Shown here: one piece after another, positions 31,026 to 39,314 of the stretch
Layout of the letters: every line of letters begins with the position of its first letter
Position numbering within the stretch: the stretch's first letter is position 1
Assembly: GCF_015711605.1 (NCBI RefSeq)
Contig: NZ_JABTEZ010000002.1
Span: 1,426,001 to 1,490,000 of the forward strand
Length of the DNA stretch: 64,000 bases
Origin: Planomonospora sp. ID67723
Lineage (GTDB): Bacteria > Actinomycetota > Actinomycetes > Streptosporangiales > Streptosporangiaceae
Direction of reading: 5' to 3'
The notes under the pieces: generated by a model
Database searches by the model: none
What the model was told of the DNA's origin: nothing
What the model saw: the letters and a program-made list of their open reading frames with translations, nothing else
Position numbers and translations under genes: made by a program

Positions 31026-32774
31026 CTACCGACGCGCGACCAGCGCCTCCGAGCGCCACAGGTCCCGGTAGTAGCCCGGCGCGTTCACCAGCTCGCCGTG
31101 GGTGCCCCGCTGGACGACCGAGCCGTTCTCCAGCACGACGATCTCGTCCACCTCCTCCAGGCCGCGAAGCCGGTGGGTGACCAGCAGCGTCGTGCGTCCC
31201 CGGGTGGCGTCGAGCAGGTCGGTCATGAGCGCGTCGGCGGTCTCCTCGTCGAGGGCCTCGGCGGGCTCGTCCAGCAACAGCACGGGCGGATCGTTCAGCA
31301 GCGCCCGCGCCAGCGCCAGCCGCTGCAACTGCCCTCCCGACACCGTGCGCCCGTCCTCCCCGAGCGGGGTGTCCCACCCGGTCCGCTCCACCCACCCCTC
31401 CAGCCGCGCCCGCCGTACGGCCTCGGCCAGATCCTCCTCGCCGGCCTCCGGCCCGGCCAGCCGCAGGTTGTCCCGGAGCGAGGCCTGGAACACGTAGGGA
31501 TCCTGCGTCAGTCCCGTCATCACCCGCCGGACCTCGTCCGAGGGCAGCTCCCGCAGGTCGACGACGGCTTCCGCGCCGTCATCCCCCGCGCCGTCATCCC
31601 CCGCGCCGTGATTCCCCGTGCCGTCGCTCCCGGCGCGCAGCCGGATCGCACCGGCCTCGGGCTCCACCAGGCGCATCAGGGCCGCCAGCAGGGTGCTCTT
31701 GCCCGCGCCGCTCGGGCCGACGACGGCCACGCGCCTTCCCGGGGCCAAGGTCAGGGTGACGCCGTTCAGGGCGGGGGAGCGGCCGGCGGCATGCCGTACG
31801 ACCAGGTCCTCGACCTCCACCGTCAGCGGGCCGCCGGGAACGGCCGCCGGGCGCACGGGCTCGGCGACGGCGGGCGGGGTCGTACGGATCTCCTTCAGGC
31901 GGCGCAGGGCGGCGAACACCCCGGCCATGCGCTCGGCGGCCGCCGCCATCGGCAGCACGGGTTCGAAGGCGACCAGTGAGGTGAGCGCGAGCACGGCGGT
32001 CGCGACCGGACCGGCCTCACCCGCCTGGGCGACCAGCACGACTGCGGTCACGGTCAGCACCTGGGCGAGCACGCCCAGGCAGGCGGCCACCGCGTTCACC
32101 CTGGCCTGGCCCCGCTCCAGCGCGGCCAGCCGGGCGTCGGCCTCGGCCGAGGCCGCCAGGGCCCGCTCGCCCGCTCCATAGGCCGCCAGGTCGGCGGCCC
32201 CGTGCAGCAGGTCGGCGACCCGGGCCGCCAGCTCGGCCCGGGCCGGGGCGATGCGCGCCGCCCGGCGCCGTGTGGCCGCGGTCACCCCGGCGGGGAGCAG
32301 GACGCCGGCGGCCAGCAGCCCGGCCAGCAGCACCAGCGCCGCCGGCGGGAGCAGCAACAGCCCGAGCGCGACCGCCGCCAGCCCGGTCACCAGCGCCGCG
32401 GCTCCCGGGAGCAGACCCCTGACCAGCAGGTCCTGGACCGCGTCGGTGTCGTCGACCATCCGGCTGAGCAGGTCGGCTCCGCGCCGGCCGTGCGGACCGG
32501 CCGGGATGAGCGCCCGGTAGAGGTCCTCCCTGGTCGCCGCCTGGGCGCGGAGCGCGACGTCGTGCCCGGCCAGGCGCTCGCCGTACCGGAACACGCCCTT
32601 GCTCGTCGCGAACGCGCGGACCCCGACGATCGCCATGCTCAGCGCCGCCAGCGGCGGCTGTTCGGCCGCCCTGGTGATGAGCCACGCCGCCGACCCGATC
32701 AGGGCCAGCCCGGCCAGCTCCGCCGCGGCCCCGGCCGCCATCGCCAGGACCAGCCGCCCGCCCGTCCGGTTCAC
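31026..32774 (-). CDS. cydC: Thiol reductant ABC exporter subunit CydC
   Basis: This encodes 582 residues. Six membrane helices fill the first 300 residues, then an ATPase with Walker A VVGPSGAGKSTLLAALMRL, the signature TVSGGQLQRLALARALL and Walker B PVLLLDEPAEALD. An Asp/Gly repeat (four pentapeptides around residues 392-411) is inserted in the nucleotide-binding domain after the Walker A helix, encoded by 15-bp DNA repeats. CydDC exports cysteine/glutathione-type thiols and is needed to assemble the bd oxidase. ATG overlaps the cydD stop by 4 bp. Last gene of cydABDC. Confidence 0.94.
   Translation of the reverse strand: MNRTGGRLVLAMAAGAAAELAGLALIGSAAWLITRAAEQPPLAALSMAIVGVRAFATSKGVFRYGERLAGHDVALRAQAATREDLYRALIPAGPHGRRGADLLSRMVDDTDAVQDLLVRGLLPGAAALVTGLAAVALGLLLLPPAALVLLAGLLAAGVLLPAGVTAATRRRAARIAPARAELAARVADLLHGAADLAAYGAGERALAASAEADARLAALERGQARVNAVAACLGVLAQVLTVTAVVLVAQAGEAGPVATAVLALTSLVAFEPVLPMAAAAERMAGVFAALRRLKEIRTTPPAVAEPVRPAAVPGGPLTVEVEDLVVRHAAGRSPALNGVTLTLAPGRRVAVVGPSGAGKSTLLAALMRLVEPEAGAIRLRAGSDGTGNHGAGDDGAGDDGAEAVVDLRELPSDEVRRVMTGLTQDPYVFQASLRDNLRLAGPEAGEEDLAEAVRRARLEGWVERTGWDTPLGEDGRTVSGGQLQRLALARALLNDPPVLLLDEPAEALDEETADALMTDLLDATRGRTTLLVTHRLRGLEEVDEIVVLENGSVVQRGTHGELVNAPGYYRDLWRSEALVARR
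31573..31632. repeat. Four 15-bp tandem repeats inside cydC
   Basis: Four units of about GCGCCGTCATCCCCC run 31573-31632; the first two are identical and the last two diverge. On the minus strand they encode a GDDGA-type pentapeptide four times. The period is a multiple of 3, so copy-number change keeps the frame. Confidence 0.85.
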
Positions 32775-34504
32775 CGCGCCTCCCCGATCATCATCGCCGA
32801 ATCGGACACGACCCGCCCGCCGGCGATCCGGATCACCCGGTCGGCCAGGTCGATCATCGCGGGCCGGTGGGCCACGATCACCGCGGTCCGTCCCTCGGAG
32901 AGCTCGCGGGTGGCGGCGACGATCGCGGCCTCGCTCCGGCCGTCGAGCCGGGCGGTCGGCTCGTCCAGCAGCAGGGCGTCCGCCGCCGGCAGGCAGAACG
33001 CGCGGGCCAGCGCGACCCGCTGCCGCTGCCCGGCGGAGAGGTTCGCGCCGCGCTCGCCCAGCACCGTGTCGTAGCCCTCCGGCAGCTCCGCCACGAACCC
33101 GTCGGCATGCGCGGCCCGGGCCGCCGCCTCGACCTCCTCCGGCGTCGCGCCGGGGGAGCCGAGCCGGATGTTGTCGGCCACCGAGACGGCGAACAGGTGC
33201 GGGCGCTGCGGCACGAACGCCGGCCGCCAGGAGGCGCCGGGGAGCTCGGCCCCGCCGACCAGCACCCGCCCGCTCTCCGGCGTGACGAAGCCGAGCAGCA
33301 GGTGGAGCAGGGTGCTCTTGCCCGCGCCGCTCTCACCGACCAGCGCCACCCGCTCGCCCGGCGCGATCACCAGCGAGACGTCCTCCAGCGCCGCCTCCTC
33401 GCGGCCGGGATAGCGCACCGTGACGTTCTCCAGCCGGATCTCCGGGCTCTCCGCCCTGGCCCGCGCCGCCGTACCCGGTGCCGCACCGTCCGGCCCCGCG
33501 CCCGGCGCCCCGCCGCCCCGGGCCGCGGCCGTCCCGTCCGGCCCGGCCTCCGAGACCGCCCCATCCGAGGCCTTCTCCCCGTCCAGCACGGCGAAGGCCT
33601 CGTCGGCGGCGGCGACCCCCTCCATCGCCGCGTGGAACCTGTTGCCCATGTTCCGCAGCGGCAGGTAGGCCTCCGGGGCCAGCAGCAGGACCAGCAGCCC
33701 GGTCGTCAGGTCCAGCGTCCCGCCCAGCAGGCGCAGGCCGATCGGGACCGCGACCAGCGCGAGCGAGAGCGAGGCGGCCAGCTCCAGCACCAGCGACGAC
33801 AGGAACGCCACCCGGAGCGTGCGCATCGTCGCGGACCGGTGCTCGTCGGCGACCCGCCGGATCACGCCCGCCTGGAACCCGGCCCGGCCGAAGGCGCGCA
33901 GCGTGGGAAGGCCGCGGACCACGTCCAGGAAGTGCCCGCCGAGGCGGGACAGGGCCCGCCACTGGCGTTCGGTGACGGCCTTGGTGTGCATGCCGACCAG
34001 CGCGCCGAAGATCGGGATCAGTGGGAGCGTGACGAGCACGATCACCGCGCTGGCCAGGTCGGCGGCGGACAACCGGACGAGCACGGCGACCGGCACGACG
34101 CCCGCCACCGCGACCGCCGGGAGATAGCCGTTCAGGTAGGGGTCGAGGGCGTCCAGGCCCCGGCCGGCCAGCGTCACCAGCTCGCCGGAACGCTGCGAGG
34201 CGAGCCGGGCCGGGCCGAGGTCCCGCAGCCGAGACAGCAGCCGGTGGCGCAGGACCGACTTCACCGCGGTCGTCGTGCGCCCGGCCGCCACGCCCTGCAC
34301 GAGCGCGAGCACCCCGCGGACCCCGGCGACCAGGGCCAGGAGGAGGAGGGCCGAGGTGGTGAACCGGCCCGACAGGACCCCGGCCAGCAGCTCCGCCTGG
34401 ACCAGGACGAGCAGTCCGGCCCCGACCGCGGCGGTCAGGCAGAGAGCCAGGTGACGGCGGACGGCCCGCTCGCCGCGTGCGAGCCGGAGGAGGTCCTTGT
34501 GCAT
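32771..34504 (-). CDS. cydD: Thiol reductant ABC exporter subunit CydD
   Basis: This encodes 577 residues. Six N-terminal membrane helices (QRSGELVTLAGRGLDALDPY is a typical CydD loop) are followed by an Ala/Gly/Pro-rich linker (about 315-350) and an ATPase with Walker A LVGESGAGKSTLLHLLLGF, the signature NLSAGQRQRVALARAF and Walker B ALLLDEPTARLD. It forms a heterodimer with CydC. It follows cydB by 18 bp and overlaps cydC by 4 bp, so all four genes form one operon. Confidence 0.94.
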   Translation of the reverse strand: MHKDLLRLARGERAVRRHLALCLTAAVGAGLLVLVQAELLAGVLSGRFTTSALLLLALVAGVRGVLALVQGVAAGRTTTAVKSVLRHRLLSRLRDLGPARLASQRSGELVTLAGRGLDALDPYLNGYLPAVAVAGVVPVAVLVRLSAADLASAVIVLVTLPLIPIFGALVGMHTKAVTERQWRALSRLGGHFLDVVRGLPTLRAFGRAGFQAGVIRRVADEHRSATMRTLRVAFLSSLVLELAASLSLALVAVPIGLRLLGGTLDLTTGLLVLLLAPEAYLPLRNMGNRFHAAMEGVAAADEAFAVLDGEKASDGAVSEAGPDGTAAARGGGAPGAGPDGAAPGTAARARAESPEIRLENVTVRYPGREEAALEDVSLVIAPGERVALVGESGAGKSTLLHLLLGFVTPESGRVLVGGAELPGASWRPAFVPQRPHLFAVSVADNIRLGSPGATPEEVEAAARAAHADGFVAELPEGYDTVLGERGANLSAGQRQRVALARAFCLPAADALLLDEPTARLDGRSEAAIVAATRELSEGRTAVIVAHRPAMIDLADRVIRIAGGRVVSDSAMMIGEAR

Positions 34505-34522
34505 GCGTCCCTTACAGGGTGC

Positions 34523-35281
34523 CTAGAAGAACGAGGGGATCCGGTCGGCCGCACCCCGGGGGCCGAACGTCCGCCACACCCATACTTGCCCACCCGCCAT
34601 CAGCGGGGCGAGCGGCAGGATCATGAAACTGAGCACATTCAGCGTATCGGCGGGGGCGGTGTGCCCCAGGAGCCAGGGTGCTGCCCCGGCCAGCAGCACC
34701 GCGGCGGGAGCGGCGGCCACGCAGGCCGAGGCGAGCAGCGCTCCGGCGCCCCGGCTCGCGCCCGTCACCTGGCCGGGCAGCCGCCAGGAGACGAAGGTCC
34801 ACCCGTGGAAGGCGAGCGCCGCCGCGACCACGGCTCCGCCGGCGAGCCCGAGCGGGGTGACCGACATCCCGTCCGCCAGCGCCACCAGGGCGGTGCCCCA
34901 GCTCAGCGCCAGGCCCCAGGAGCCGAGGCAGATCGCGCCGTCCCACCCGGCACGCCAGGCGCGGCCGTCGAGGCGACGGCGGAACCAGAGCCCGGCGTCG
35001 CGCACGATCCACGAGACCAGCAGTGAGACGACCAGCGGGTAGAGGCCGAAAAGGACCTCGCCCTCGGCACGGGGGTAGACGCCGAAGAGCACGCCGGCGA
35101 CGGCCACCAGCCACACCTCGCCCGCCAGGACGAACGGTGCCATGGCGGCGACGACACGGTCCCGGCCCTCCTGGCTCCTGCCGAGGACCGGCAGAAGCAT
35201 GCCGAGGCCGATGTCGAAGCCCTCCAGGGCGAAGTAGCCGAGCAACAGGACGGCGAAGACGCCGAACCAGAGGATGTCCAC
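34523..35281 (-). CDS. cydB: Cytochrome bd oxidase subunit II, short form
   Basis: This encodes 252 residues, clearly shorter than the usual 330-380. The N-terminus has the family signature (GYFALEGFDIGLGMLLPVLG, then AGEVWLVAVAGVLFGVYP). About seven hydrophobic segments are visible; the later ones of full-length CydB are missing or compressed. The frame closes cleanly before cydD with no frameshift remnant, so it looks like a natural short variant. It supports CydA in the quinol oxidase. It starts 9 bp after cydA. Identity is secured by position and the first helices. Confidence 0.88.
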   Translation of the reverse strand: MDILWFGVFAVLLLGYFALEGFDIGLGMLLPVLGRSQEGRDRVVAAMAPFVLAGEVWLVAVAGVLFGVYPRAEGEVLFGLYPLVVSLLVSWIVRDAGLWFRRRLDGRAWRAGWDGAICLGSWGLALSWGTALVALADGMSVTPLGLAGGAVVAAALAFHGWTFVSWRLPGQVTGASRGAGALLASACVAAAPAAVLLAGAAPWLLGHTAPADTLNVLSFMILPLAPLMAGGQVWVWRTFGPRGAADRIPSFF

Positions 35282-35290
35282 GGTGCCTCC

Positions 35291-36472
35291 TTACAGGCTC
35301 AGCGCGGCGGCGCGCTCGCGGTCGGGGCCGGGGCCGGCGCCCAGGGCGACGGCGGCGGGGCCGCGGCGCACCACCCGGGCGATGAGGACGTAGTCGACCA
35401 CCGCCAGCAGGCCCAGCACGGCGGTGAAGGCGATCAGGGAGGTGGTGACCATTCCGGAGGTGAGCCCCGGGGACATCGCGTCGGCCACGGTCAGCCTGCC
35501 GTTGATCAGCCAGGGCTGGCGTCCGGCCTCGCGGGCCAGCCAGCCGAGGATCGCGGCCAGGAACGGCAGCGGGGTCATCAGCATCACCACCGGGTGCGCC
35601 CACCGCCAGCGCGGCAGCCAGCGGATGACGGGCAGGAGGAAGAACAGCACGACGAGCTGGAGCAGGGAGCCGATCATGATCATGAAGCCGAGCCCGAGGC
35701 CGGCCAGGGGTTTGTCGTCGAACTTGCCCGGCTGGAACTCCCCGACCGGGCCGAACTGCGCGTAGCCGAAGGCGACCGCGAGCACGACGCCGACGGAGGC
35801 GACGACCACGCCGAGCCGGAGGGACTTCGTGAAGAACTCCTGCTCGGGGGTCCTGCGGAACAGCTGGTAGGCGCTGGCGCCCATGACCACGGAGCCGCCG
35901 GTGAGCAGGGCCGCGCCGACCACGTGGGGGAGCGCCATGGTGAGCATCGGGTTGGCGAGCAGCGCGCCGAAGTCGACCAGCTCCAGGTGGTCGCCCCGGT
36001 CCACGGTCCCGGCCGGGTTCTGCAGGAACGAGTTCGCCACCATGATCCAGAACGCCGAGGCGTAGGCGGTCAGCGTGACGATCCAGATGCACGCCAGGTG
36101 GAGCCCGCGGGGCAGCCGGTGCCAGCCGAAGATCCACAGCCCGAGGAACGTGGACTCCAGGAAGAACGCTCCCAGGGTCTCGATCGCCAGCGGCGCACCG
36201 AAGACGTCCCCCGCGTAGTGCGACAGCCCGCTCCAGCTCAGTCCGAACTGGAACTCCATCACCAGGCCGGTGACGATGCCGAGCGCATAGTTGATCACAT
36301 AGATCTGGCCCCAGAAGCGGGTCATCCGCTCGTGGACCGGGTCGCCCCTGAAGGTCCAGAGAGTCTGCATGATCGCCACGAGGGGGGCCAGGCCCAGTGT
36401 CAGCACGACGAACAGGAAGTGCAGGCTCCCCGTCACCGCGAACTGCATCCGGGCCAGGTCGAGCACGTCCAT
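35291..36472 (-). CDS. cydA: Cytochrome bd oxidase subunit I
   Basis: This encodes 393 residues, short for the family. Heme ligand His18 (GSLHFLFVVL) and the His in LPHVVGAALL are present, as are the Glu pair in ETLGAFFLESTFLGLWIFGW and the GRQPW motif (AREAGRQPWLINGRL). The quinol-binding Q-loop is minimal and the C-terminus ends soon after the last helix. The enzyme reduces O2 with quinol at the membrane and is favoured at low oxygen. First gene of cydABDC. Three stacked palindromes upstream, next to divergent padR, suggest PadR repression. Confidence 0.94.
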   Translation of the reverse strand: MDVLDLARMQFAVTGSLHFLFVVLTLGLAPLVAIMQTLWTFRGDPVHERMTRFWGQIYVINYALGIVTGLVMEFQFGLSWSGLSHYAGDVFGAPLAIETLGAFFLESTFLGLWIFGWHRLPRGLHLACIWIVTLTAYASAFWIMVANSFLQNPAGTVDRGDHLELVDFGALLANPMLTMALPHVVGAALLTGGSVVMGASAYQLFRRTPEQEFFTKSLRLGVVVASVGVVLAVAFGYAQFGPVGEFQPGKFDDKPLAGLGLGFMIMIGSLLQLVVLFFLLPVIRWLPRWRWAHPVVMLMTPLPFLAAILGWLAREAGRQPWLINGRLTVADAMSPGLTSGMVTTSLIAFTAVLGLLAVVDYVLIARVVRRGPAAVALGAGPGPDRERAAALSL

Positions 36473-36495
36473 GGCGTCACCTCCGTTGTTACGTC

Positions 36496-36540
36496 TGTCT
36501 ACCTATAGACACTCTACATGTAGAGCGCCTACATGTAGGC
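36496..36540. promoter_or_regulatory. Three stacked palindromes between cydA and padR
   Basis: TGTCTA-CCTA-TAGACA (36496-36511), CTCTACATGTAGAG (36512-36525) and GCCTACATGTAGGC (36527-36540) are nearly contiguous. The last two share the TACATGTA core typical of PadR-family sites and are 15 bp apart. They lie just upstream of cydA and 27 bp before padR. Confidence 0.75.
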
Positions 36541-36567
36541 TGTCTATTCGAGAGGTAGGGTGAGAAC

Positions 36568-36897
36568 GTGAACACCGACGCGCTCCGGGGGCACATGGAC
36601 GCCCTCCTGCTCTCCGTGCTGGAGAACGAGCCCCTGCACGGCTACGCGATCATCGAGGCGCTGCAGGAACGCAGCGGCGGTGCCCTGGCCGTGCCGACCG
36701 GCACGGTCTACCCCGCGCTGCGCCGCCTGGAGCAGGCCGGCTACTTGGCGAGCGAGTGGGCCACGGTCGGCGGGCGCAAGCGGCGCACCTACCGGCTGAC
36801 CTCTGCGGGCCGTACGGCTCTCGCCGGCGAGCGCTCGGCCTGGCAGAGGTTCGCCAGCACCATCGGCAGCGTGCTGGAGCCGCGCGCCACGAAGTGA
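36568..36897 (+). CDS. PadR-family transcriptional regulator
   Basis: This encodes 109 residues from GTG 36568, with GAGGT upstream. The winged helix is typical of PadR: MDALLLSVLENEPLHGYAII, then LQERSGGALAVPTGTVYPAL, then RRLEQAGYLASEWATVGGRK and RRTYRLTSAGRTAL. It is divergent from cydABDC with the stacked palindromes between, so it probably represses the bd oxidase operon and itself. The convergent gene on the right is HAAS-like, a domain that elsewhere partners PadR proteins. Confidence 0.93.
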   Translation: MNTDALRGHMDALLLSVLENEPLHGYAIIEALQERSGGALAVPTGTVYPALRRLEQAGYLASEWATVGGRKRRTYRLTSAGRTALAGERSAWQRFASTIGSVLEPRATK

Positions 36898-36959
36898 GGG
36901 CGCCGCTCCCCGCGCGGCGGGGGCCGGGGTCCCTCCGGGTGGCGGCCGCGCGGCCCGTG

Positions 36960-37661
36960 TCAGGCGGTCGCGGTGTCAGGCGACCGCCGCGCGGTATACC
37001 GGGTGACGCCGATGCAGCGGGTCGCACAGTAGACCTGCAGGCCCCAGAGCCCGTAGCTCACCACCGAGGCGGCGATGCCGGGCGGGTAGCCGGAGAAGCC
37101 GACCGGTCCGCGGGAGCCGTACACCAGAGCCCCGCACAGCACGAGCATGACCGGCAGCATGGCCCAGACGAGCAGTGCCAACGCCCGGGAGACCAGCCGC
37201 GGCCGCCGCATCGTGCGCCGTCCCCGGCCGAGCGCGAAGAGCGCGAGGGCGCCCATCACGCCGAGGCCCATCTGCAGGATGTCCACGGCACGGGCCACCG
37301 GGACGAACCAGGCGGGCTTGGCCGCGTAGGAGACCGGCTCCATCGGGAACAGCTTCCAGATCGCGGTCCACATGAGCGCGGTGAGCGGCACGGCGAGGAA
37401 GAGCAGGGTCGCCAGCCTGCGGCCCGCGGCGGCCGAGAGCTCGTCCTGGTATCCCGGCGCGATCTCGGCGACCGCGCCGAACTCCGCGACCGCCGCCCGC
37501 TCGGCCTCGGCCCGGTCCAGGCCGTCGAGCTCCAGGGCCTCGGCGGCGTCGAGCAGGCTGTCGCGCGCCTCGGTGAGCAGGTCGCGCTTGGCGCCCCTCG
37601 GCCCTTTGAGGGCACGGCCGAGCCCGGTGACGTAGTCGTCGATGACTCCGGTGCTCGCCAT
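36960..37661 (-). CDS. HAAS/permease-prefix domain membrane protein
   Basis: This encodes 233 residues from ATG 37661, with GGGGAG upstream. The N-terminal cytoplasmic helix bundle (DYVTGLGRALKGPRGAKRDL, LLTEARDSLLDAAEALELDG, AVAEFGAVAEIAPGYQDEL) is the permease-prefix/HAAS pattern. Four hydrophobic segments follow. HAAS proteins are usually encoded right after a padR gene and act with it; here the two are convergent with 62 bp between. It may signal to the PadR regulator of cyd, but this is inference. Confidence 0.85.
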   Translation of the reverse strand: MASTGVIDDYVTGLGRALKGPRGAKRDLLTEARDSLLDAAEALELDGLDRAEAERAAVAEFGAVAEIAPGYQDELSAAAGRRLATLLFLAVPLTALMWTAIWKLFPMEPVSYAAKPAWFVPVARAVDILQMGLGVMGALALFALGRGRRTMRRPRLVSRALALLVWAMLPVMLVLCGALVYGSRGPVGFSGYPPGIAASVVSYGLWGLQVYCATRCIGVTRYTARRSPDTATA

Positions 37662-37818
37662 GATCTCCCCAGGTGCGCGATCCCCTTCCAGGGTGTCCGG
37701 CACCCATCCTCGCCCTTCTGAGGGGAATCTCACATCAGGGAGGACCCTGAGAAGACCCCGGGGTCGCCGGGCCGCGCTCCGGCTGGGACCGTGCAGCGGA
37801 CTCGCGGCAGGTCGACTA

Positions 37819-37842
37819 GTGTCATACGCCTGAAATTCGCCG
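37819..37842. repeat. Left terminal inverted repeat of the IS630 element
   Basis: The 24-bp end begins GTGTC and matches the right end at 19 of 24 positions by eye, including 11 consecutive bases CCTGAAATTCG. Confidence 0.85.
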
Positions 37843-37865
37843 CATAAGTTTCTATGCTGATTCGT

Positions 37866-39194
37866 ATGTCGCATCCTGGTCCATCGGCGGTGGAGATCCA
37901 TCTGAGTGAGGCTGAGCGTGCTCGGCTGATCGGCATGTCGGCGGAACCGTCGAGGCGGGCGATCCGGGCGAAGATCGTGCTGGCGTGTGCCGAGCCGGGG
38001 GCAAGTAACGCGCAGGTGTCGCGGGACCTGGGAGCAGCTCTGGCCACGGTACGCAAATGGCGGGCGGCCTTCGCCCACGGCGGGATCGACGGGCTGATCG
38101 ACCAGGCGCGTCCAGGACGACCGAAGTCGGAGTTGACGGTGACCGGCCAGGAACGAGCCACGCTGCAGCGATGGGCACGACGGGCCAAATCGTCACAGGT
38201 CCTGGCGATGCGGTCGAAGATCGTGCTGGCGTGTGCGGACGGCAAGGACAACCAGCAGATCGCCGCTGAACTGCGGGTACATCCCGATACGGTGTCCAAA
38301 TGGCGGACCCGGTTCAGCCGGCTGCGACTGGAGGGGCTCATCGACGAACAGCGGCCGGGCCGGCCGCCGTCGATCACCCTGGACCAGGTCGAACAGGTGG
38401 TGGTGGCGACACTGGAGGAGACGCCCACAGGGGCCACGCACTGGTCACGGGCCTCGATGGCCGAGCGCAGCGGGCTGAGCAGGTCGACGATCGGGCGGAT
38501 CTGGCGGGACTTCGGACTCAAGCCGCATCGGACCGACACCTTCAAGCTGTCGAGCGATCCGTTGTTCGTGGAGAAGGTCGTCGACGTCGTGGGCCTGTAT
38601 CACAACCCGCCGGAGCGGGCCGTGGTGCTGTGTGTGGATGAGAAATCGCAGATCCAGGCCCTGGACCGGTCCCAGCCGGTGCTGCCGATGATGCCGGGGA
38701 TGCCCGAGCGCCGCACCCATGACTACGTGCGCAACGGGATCACCAGCCTGTTCGCCGCGTTCAACGTCGAAGACGGCACCGTGATCGGTGAACTGCACCG
38801 ACAGCATCGCGCCACCGAGTTCAAGAAGTTCCTGATCACCATCGACAAGAGCGTCCCCGCCGAGTTGGACGTCCACCTGATCTGCGACAACTACGGAACG
38901 CACAAGACCCCGGCGATCAGGGCGTGGCTGGCTCGTCATCCTCGGTTCCACATGCATTTCACCCCGACCGGCTCCTCGTGGATCAACCAGGTCGAGCGGT
39001 GGTTCGGCTATCTGACCGAGCAGTTGATCCGGCGGGGAGTCCACAAGAGCGTCCAGGCCCTGGAGAAGGACATCCGCGCCTGGATGGATCAGTGGAACGA
39101 TGATCCCAAGCCGTTCGTGTGGACCAAGAGCGCCGAAGAGATCCTGGAATCCCTCGCTAAATATTGCCGACGAATTTCAGGTGCAGGACACTAG
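37866..39194 (+). CDS. IS630-family transposase with duplicated helix-turn-helix
   Basis: This encodes 442 residues from ATG 37866; an ATG four codons earlier is also possible. Two similar helix-turn-helix blocks are in tandem: [20 protein letters not shown] with [11 protein letters not shown], then [20 protein letters not shown] with [11 protein letters not shown]. The DDE catalytic residues are in [20 protein letters not shown] and [11 protein letters not shown]. The last codon is the last triplet of the element, and the stop TAG is formed by the TA target duplication plus the first flanking base. All catalytic residues are present, so it is probably active. Confidence 0.93.
   Translation: MSHPGPSAVEIHLSEAERARLIGMSAEPSRRAIRAKIVLACAEPGASNAQVSRDLGAALATVRKWRAAFAHGGIDGLIDQARPGRPKSELTVTGQERATLQRWARRAKSSQVLAMRSKIVLACADGKDNQQIAAELRVHPDTVSKWRTRFSRLRLEGLIDEQRPGRPPSITLDQVEQVVVATLEETPTGATHWSRASMAERSGLSRSTIGRIWRDFGLKPHRTDTFKLSSDPLFVEKVVDVVGLYHNPPERAVVLCVDEKSQIQALDRSQPVLPMMPGMPERRTHDYVRNGITSLFAAFNVEDGTVIGELHRQHRATEFKKFLITIDKSVPAELDVHLICDNYGTHKTPAIRAWLARHPRFHMHFTPTGSSWINQVERWFGYLTEQLIRRGVHKSVQALEKDIRAWMDQWNDDPKPFVWTKSAEEILESLAKYCRRISGAGH
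39168..39191. repeat. Right terminal inverted repeat of the IS630 element
   Basis: This is the complement of the left end, ending GACAC, and it is part of the transposase coding sequence. Confidence 0.85.
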
Positions 39195-39314
39195 GTCAAG
39201 GCCAGCCGATGTTGCCCGCCGCCGATCGACATGAAGTGTCAATCTTTGCCGATTTCACCTTCCGTCCACTTATAGGCGGACCTAGGGGGATCGAATGGGC
39301 TCTACGCTCCTGCC

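Larger units (their letters stand above)
37819..39191 (+). mobile_element. IS630-family insertion sequence, intact
   Basis: 1373 bp bounded by 24-bp imperfect inverted repeats starting GTGTC and sharing CCTGAAATTCG. Both ends are flanked by TA (37817-37818 and 39192-39193), the target duplication expected for IS630. It encodes one full-length transposase. It is inserted between the HAAS-like gene and the nuclease gene and interrupts no recognisable ORF. Confidence 0.92.

Noticed and set aside
39165-39314. Disruption of a gene by the IS630 element
   Set aside because: Joining the flanks at the TA target gives no continuous ORF with coding bias; the element lies in an intergenic region.
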